64,000 nucleotides of DNA, from NCBI RefSeq assembly GCF_000708755.2, contig NZ_JGVU02000005.1:62001-126000 (forward strand), in the 5' to 3' direction. The stretch comes from Metabacillus indicus LMG 22858. GTDB taxonomy: Bacteria > Bacillota > Bacilli > Bacillales > Bacillaceae. The position numbers and the translations under genes are program-made. Below, in pieces: positions 61,365 through 64,000 of the stretch. The notes beneath the pieces are model-generated. The model was not told the DNA's origin, did no database searches, and worked only from the letters and a program-made list of their open reading frames with translations. The first letter of the stretch is position 1. The number at the start of each line of letters is the position of its first letter.

Positions 61365-61841
61365 CTATAGCCTGGAAATAATGGTTTTTATCTCATAAGT
61401 TTGATTCGGCTGCTTTTTGCTGGTAATGATGATGTGTATGTAGAAGGGCTTTGATGTTTGAATGGTTGTTGAAGCAGGAAGAGGAACGTCGCGTCCTCCC
61501 TGGTAATTGTACAGGGAATAGACATAGTTCTCATTAGATAGTTCTGCGGTTCGGACAATTTTCCCGGACGCGTCCTTTCCTATAAGCTTTATGGTGTTTG
61601 CGGCAGGATTATGGTCAGCAACAAGCTCATATGATGTCAAAGTCTCGTGTGATTTGGTGATGGTTGTTAAAAAAAGATTCATTTCCTGCTGGATGGATAC
61701 CTGCTCTTCCGATTTTTTCGAGTAGTTGATCCCGTTTAGCAAAACACTTGATACGAGAGTGCCGACAATCGAAAGAATGACCAGTACGGCAAGAAGTTCA
61801 ATAAGGGTAAACCCGTCATTTTTTTGGAGGTGTGTGCGCAT
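61365..61841 (-). CDS. Type IV prepilin-like protein
   Basis: 158 residues. Class III prepilin signal QKNDG|FTLIELLAVLVILSIVG (cleavage after Gly, Glu at +5), a hydrophobic N-terminal helix to about residue 33, and a short globular C-terminal domain. Middle gene of the pseudopilin operon, 15 bp from both neighbours. Confidence 0.9.
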   Translation of the reverse strand: MRTHLQKNDGFTLIELLAVLVILSIVGTLVSSVLLNGINYSKKSEEQVSIQQEMNLFLTTITKSHETLTSYELVADHNPAANTIKLIGKDASGKIVRTAELSNENYVYSLYNYQGGRDVPLPASTTIQTSKPFYIHIIITSKKQPNQTYEIKTIISRL

Positions 61842-61856
61842 CCTGTTTCCTCGCTT

Positions 61857-62330
61857 TTAGTTTTCGAAGTACGTATACGTTTCTGATACTAGCTTTGCGT
61901 CCTTTTTAACCTGGACGTGCAGTTCGGACAGGGACAGATCTACGTTGGGGTCACCCGTTGTATCGACGGTGACGACCACAGTGAAGGTTTGATTCGTCGT
62001 GGTTAATGTCAAAAGGCCGCTGTTATCCTGAATGTCCTGCGTTACATGCAAATCGGGGTAGCTGGATTTTGAAATGGTTGTCGCGGCTGATGTTCTGGAA
62101 TAGGCAATGAGGTTCTTCAATGCCAGATTTTTGTCCGGATCTTCTTTAAAATCCTTCTGTACTTCCCTCGCAATATTGGCAGCATTCATCTTATCCGCTG
62201 AAACCCCGTTATACTGAGCAGAGTTAATAAAAAAATACATAAAGCTTACCAAAATAATCGATAGAATGGCTATCGAACTGATCAGTTCAATTAAGGTAAC
62301 TCCCTTTTCGCTTTTCATAAATTTAAACAT
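61857..62330 (-). CDS. Type IV prepilin-like protein
   Basis: About 157 residues from ATG 62330 (MFKFMKSEKGVTLIELISS); a longer start at 62351 is less likely. Prepilin signal KSEKG|VTLIELISSIAILS with Glu at +5. First gene of the operon, so its product and the next may form a minor pilin complex primed by the PilX-like protein. Confidence 0.88.
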   Translation of the reverse strand: MFKFMKSEKGVTLIELISSIAILSIILVSFMYFFINSAQYNGVSADKMNAANIAREVQKDFKEDPDKNLALKNLIAYSRTSAATTISKSSYPDLHVTQDIQDNSGLLTLTTTNQTFTVVVTVDTTGDPNVDLSLSELHVQVKKDAKLVSETYTYFEN

Positions 62331-62467
62331 GCAATCACCCGCTGCTGTCATTTTGGGTATAATTTACTATTTTTATATCTTCCATCTATTATTATACATT
62401 ATTTTCTAAAGGATAGTTTCATATTAAGGACAAATAAGGACAAATTTTTCCACTTTATAGATAAAAA

Positions 62468-62512
62468 GACCTGACCCCCGGCGCTTTAATGCGCTGAGGG
62501 TCAGGTCCCTGT
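62468..62512. terminator. Terminator of the MFS gene at 62516
   Basis: GACCTGACCC pairs with GGGTCAGGTC around an inner CGGCGC/GCGCTG stem. It is GC-rich, with A/T on both sides, placed directly after the MFS stop. Confidence 0.85.
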
Positions 62513-62515
62513 TTT

Positions 62516-63811
62516 TTACACAGCTGTCCCTGCTTCAGACAGCACTCTCTTTTCCTCGCCGAGCTCCGGATGCACCTTCTTTACAACGCTCGGTCTTGCC
62601 AGGGTGACAACCACTCCGAGCAGGATTGCTGCTGAGGCAAGCAGGATGTACTGGCCCGGTACGGCGTCGTATAGGAATCCGAATAGGATCATTCCGAGCG
62701 GCATGAGGGCCATGGCCATCGTTTCGATCAGGGAAAAAACGCGGCCTTTGTAGTCGTCTTCGATCATTTTCTGCATCATGACCTGAATAGGTGTGTTGAT
62801 GATGATGATCATGGCGCCGAAGCTGAACATGAGAATCATATAAAAGGTGAAGATGGTCCAGTAGGACAAATCAATCATTAGCGGCAGCGATGTGGCTCCG
62901 AGGATGAAGCCAATGGCAAAGATACCGCGCTTTGAGACGAGAAACGGATACTTGACTTCTTTTCGGACTGAAAAGTAAATTGATAGGACAAGCATGCCGG
63001 CGGCGAAGGCTCCCTGGGTGAATCCGAAATGCTGTGATGCCAGGTTTAGTTTCTCAATTAGGACGTAGGAGTAGCCTACCTCAAAGGCGCCAAACAGGAA
63101 ATTGACGATGAGACAGAGCCAGATCATAGTCATGAGCACCTGCTTAGTTTTCAAATAACTTACGCCTGCTTTCATGCTTTGCCACATGGTTTCTTTTGGC
63201 TTTCCTTCGGTTTTGCGCTTTGCAAAAAGGGTGAAATTCATGGTGGATTCAAGAAGTACGGCTGCGATGGAAGCGGCGATGTAGATGATCAGAAAAGTCT
63301 CCATTGAAACGGCTCCATATAACAATCCTCCTGCTGCCGGGCTGCCGATGGCGGCGAAGGACATGGCGATCTGGTTGAGTGACATGGCCCGCTGGATGCG
63401 TGCTTCGTCGACTAAGCCGGTGATGGAGGACGAGAACGTGACGGAAGAAAAAGTGGATGCGATGGCAAGGATGCAAGTTGTAATGTAGATGGCGGTCAAT
63501 GAAAGTCCGTGTGTCAGGCTTACGAAAAGAAGTCCGCTGATAGCAAGGGTGGTTGAGATCTGTGCGAGGATGACGATTTTTTTCCTTGAATATTTGTCTG
63601 CTATATATCCTGCAAATGGTGAAATCAGCGTCCGGGGCAGAATGTTGCAAAGCAGGTTTGCGGCGAAGCTTGTGGCCGATCCCGTAATCTGCAGGATGTG
63701 GAAGCTGATGGCAAAGGCATACACCTGTGCGCCGAACGTTGAGATGAGCTTGCTGATGGTGAAGGTGAACAAATGGTAGGTCGCCATTTTTAATTTTCTT
63801 ATTTCATCCAT
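62516..63811 (-). CDS. MFS transporter (drug/macrolide efflux-like)
   Basis: 431 residues from ATG 63811 (MDEIRKLKMATYHLF), 7 bp after GGAGGG. Twelve membrane spans; loop 2-3 reads GYIADKYSRKKIVIL, as in the MFS_3/macrolide-efflux type. The C-terminus is hydrophilic. Divergent from an XRE regulator; its promoter is flanked by two palindromic operators, so repression by that or a similar regulator is likely. Confidence 0.9.
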   Translation of the reverse strand: MDEIRKLKMATYHLFTFTISKLISTFGAQVYAFAISFHILQITGSATSFAANLLCNILPRTLISPFAGYIADKYSRKKIVILAQISTTLAISGLLFVSLTHGLSLTAIYITTCILAIASTFSSVTFSSSITGLVDEARIQRAMSLNQIAMSFAAIGSPAAGGLLYGAVSMETFLIIYIAASIAAVLLESTMNFTLFAKRKTEGKPKETMWQSMKAGVSYLKTKQVLMTMIWLCLIVNFLFGAFEVGYSYVLIEKLNLASQHFGFTQGAFAAGMLVLSIYFSVRKEVKYPFLVSKRGIFAIGFILGATSLPLMIDLSYWTIFTFYMILMFSFGAMIIIINTPIQVMMQKMIEDDYKGRVFSLIETMAMALMPLGMILFGFLYDAVPGQYILLASAAILLGVVVTLARPSVVKKVHPELGEEKRVLSEAGTAV

Positions 63812-63834
63812 TAAAAACCCTCCAAGTATCAAAA

Positions 63835-63906
63835 GTTTAATTTAATTAAACAAATTATACCGCACTCTGCTCTTCCATTTCAAGCAAAAGTTTAATAAAA
63901 TTAAAC
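63835..63906. promoter_or_regulatory. Promoter flanked by two 17-bp operators
   Basis: GTTTAATTTAATTAAAC (63835-63851, perfect palindrome about its centre base) and GTTTAATAAAATTAAAC (63890-63906, one mismatch). Between them lies the minus-strand promoter: -35 TTGAAA (complement of 63878-63883), 18 bp, -10 TATAAT (complement of 63854-63859). One operator sits at the transcription start, one just upstream of -35. Confidence 0.75.
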
Positions 63907-63932
63907 TAATTAGAAAAATTGGGGTGTTAACC

Positions 63933-64000
63933 ATGATTGGCGAACGAATACGAAAGCTGCGGAAGCAGAAAAAACTGACACTTGCAGAGCTTGCGGGATC
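63933..64000 (+). CDS. XRE-family transcription regulator (5' end only)
   Basis: ATG 63933 begins MIGERIRKLRKQKKLTLAELAG, the first helices of a Cro/C1-type HTH, similar to SinR-like regulators. The gene runs out of the window after 22 codons. It is divergent from the MFS gene and shares the operator region. GGGGTG lies 7 bp before the ATG. Confidence 0.85.
   Translation, partial: MIGERIRKLRKQKKLTLAELAG

Overview
The window is the chromosomal replication-origin region of a spore-forming Bacillaceae bacterium (Bacillus sensu lato). The evidence is gene order: dnaA, dnaN, yaaA, recF, remB, gyrB, gyrA and rrn run leftwards on the minus strand. rpmH, rnpA, yidC, khpB, mnmE, mnmG, rsmG, noc, soj and spo0J run rightwards on the plus strand, with oriC between them. 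Sporulation and germination genes (yyaC, Ger receptor genes), near-perfect DnaA boxes and parS sites agree with this. The genus cannot be named from the sequence alone.

Layout. 1-1810: end of an rrn operon (16S rRNA, boxA, promoter) on the minus strand. 1929-9696: a degenerate HD-GYP gene, gyrA, two unusual genes lodged between gyrA and gyrB (a sortase-anchored two-repeat wall protein and a Gly/Pro/Phe/Tyr repeat protein), then gyrB. 9753-14344: remB, recF, yaaA, dnaN, dnaA, with a bipartite oriC (12743-12997 carries the unwinding element and DnaA-trios; 14345-14760 carries the main box cluster). 15175-29733: ribosome, tRNA-modification and segregation genes, yyaC, an MscS channel, ychF and rpsF-ssb-rpsR with an S6:S18-type leader. 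29861-36519: yybS-gdpP-rplI, replicative helicase and purA, with a five-copy 21-bp periodic array in the helicase-purA gap. 36647: tRNA-Phe. 37035-46433: a LysM/G5/M23 cell-wall peptidase, the walRKHIJ-htrC cluster, a CxxC protein and rlmH.

Right of rlmH the character changes. An AT-rich accessory block (46434 to about 49000) starts exactly at the 3' end of rlmH, which is the integration target of staphylococcal cassette chromosome (SCC) elements. A 16-17 bp inverted repeat flanks a three-gene operon (unknown 238-aa protein, 128-aa protein, minimal nucleotidyltransferase) of about 1.5 kb with no recombinase. Next to it is a solitary 290-aa gene with a PD-(D/E)xK-like nuclease signature behind an 18-bp perfect inverted repeat. 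This is the best candidate for an undescribed (defence-like) system.

From 49000 to the end the content is accessory chromosome: a ferritin-like DUF2202 protein, a GerB-GerA-GerC germination receptor operon, an SDR, gene remnants (DUF2075 5' end, an MFS 3' end, a GerC 3' end), a bile-acid/sodium symporter family protein, a membrane coiled-coil protein, an MFS exporter, a TerA-like protein, a three-gene pseudopilin operon, and a second MFS gene divergent from an XRE regulator cut by the window end. The remnants and recurrent hairpins show that 49-57 kb has been repeatedly rearranged.
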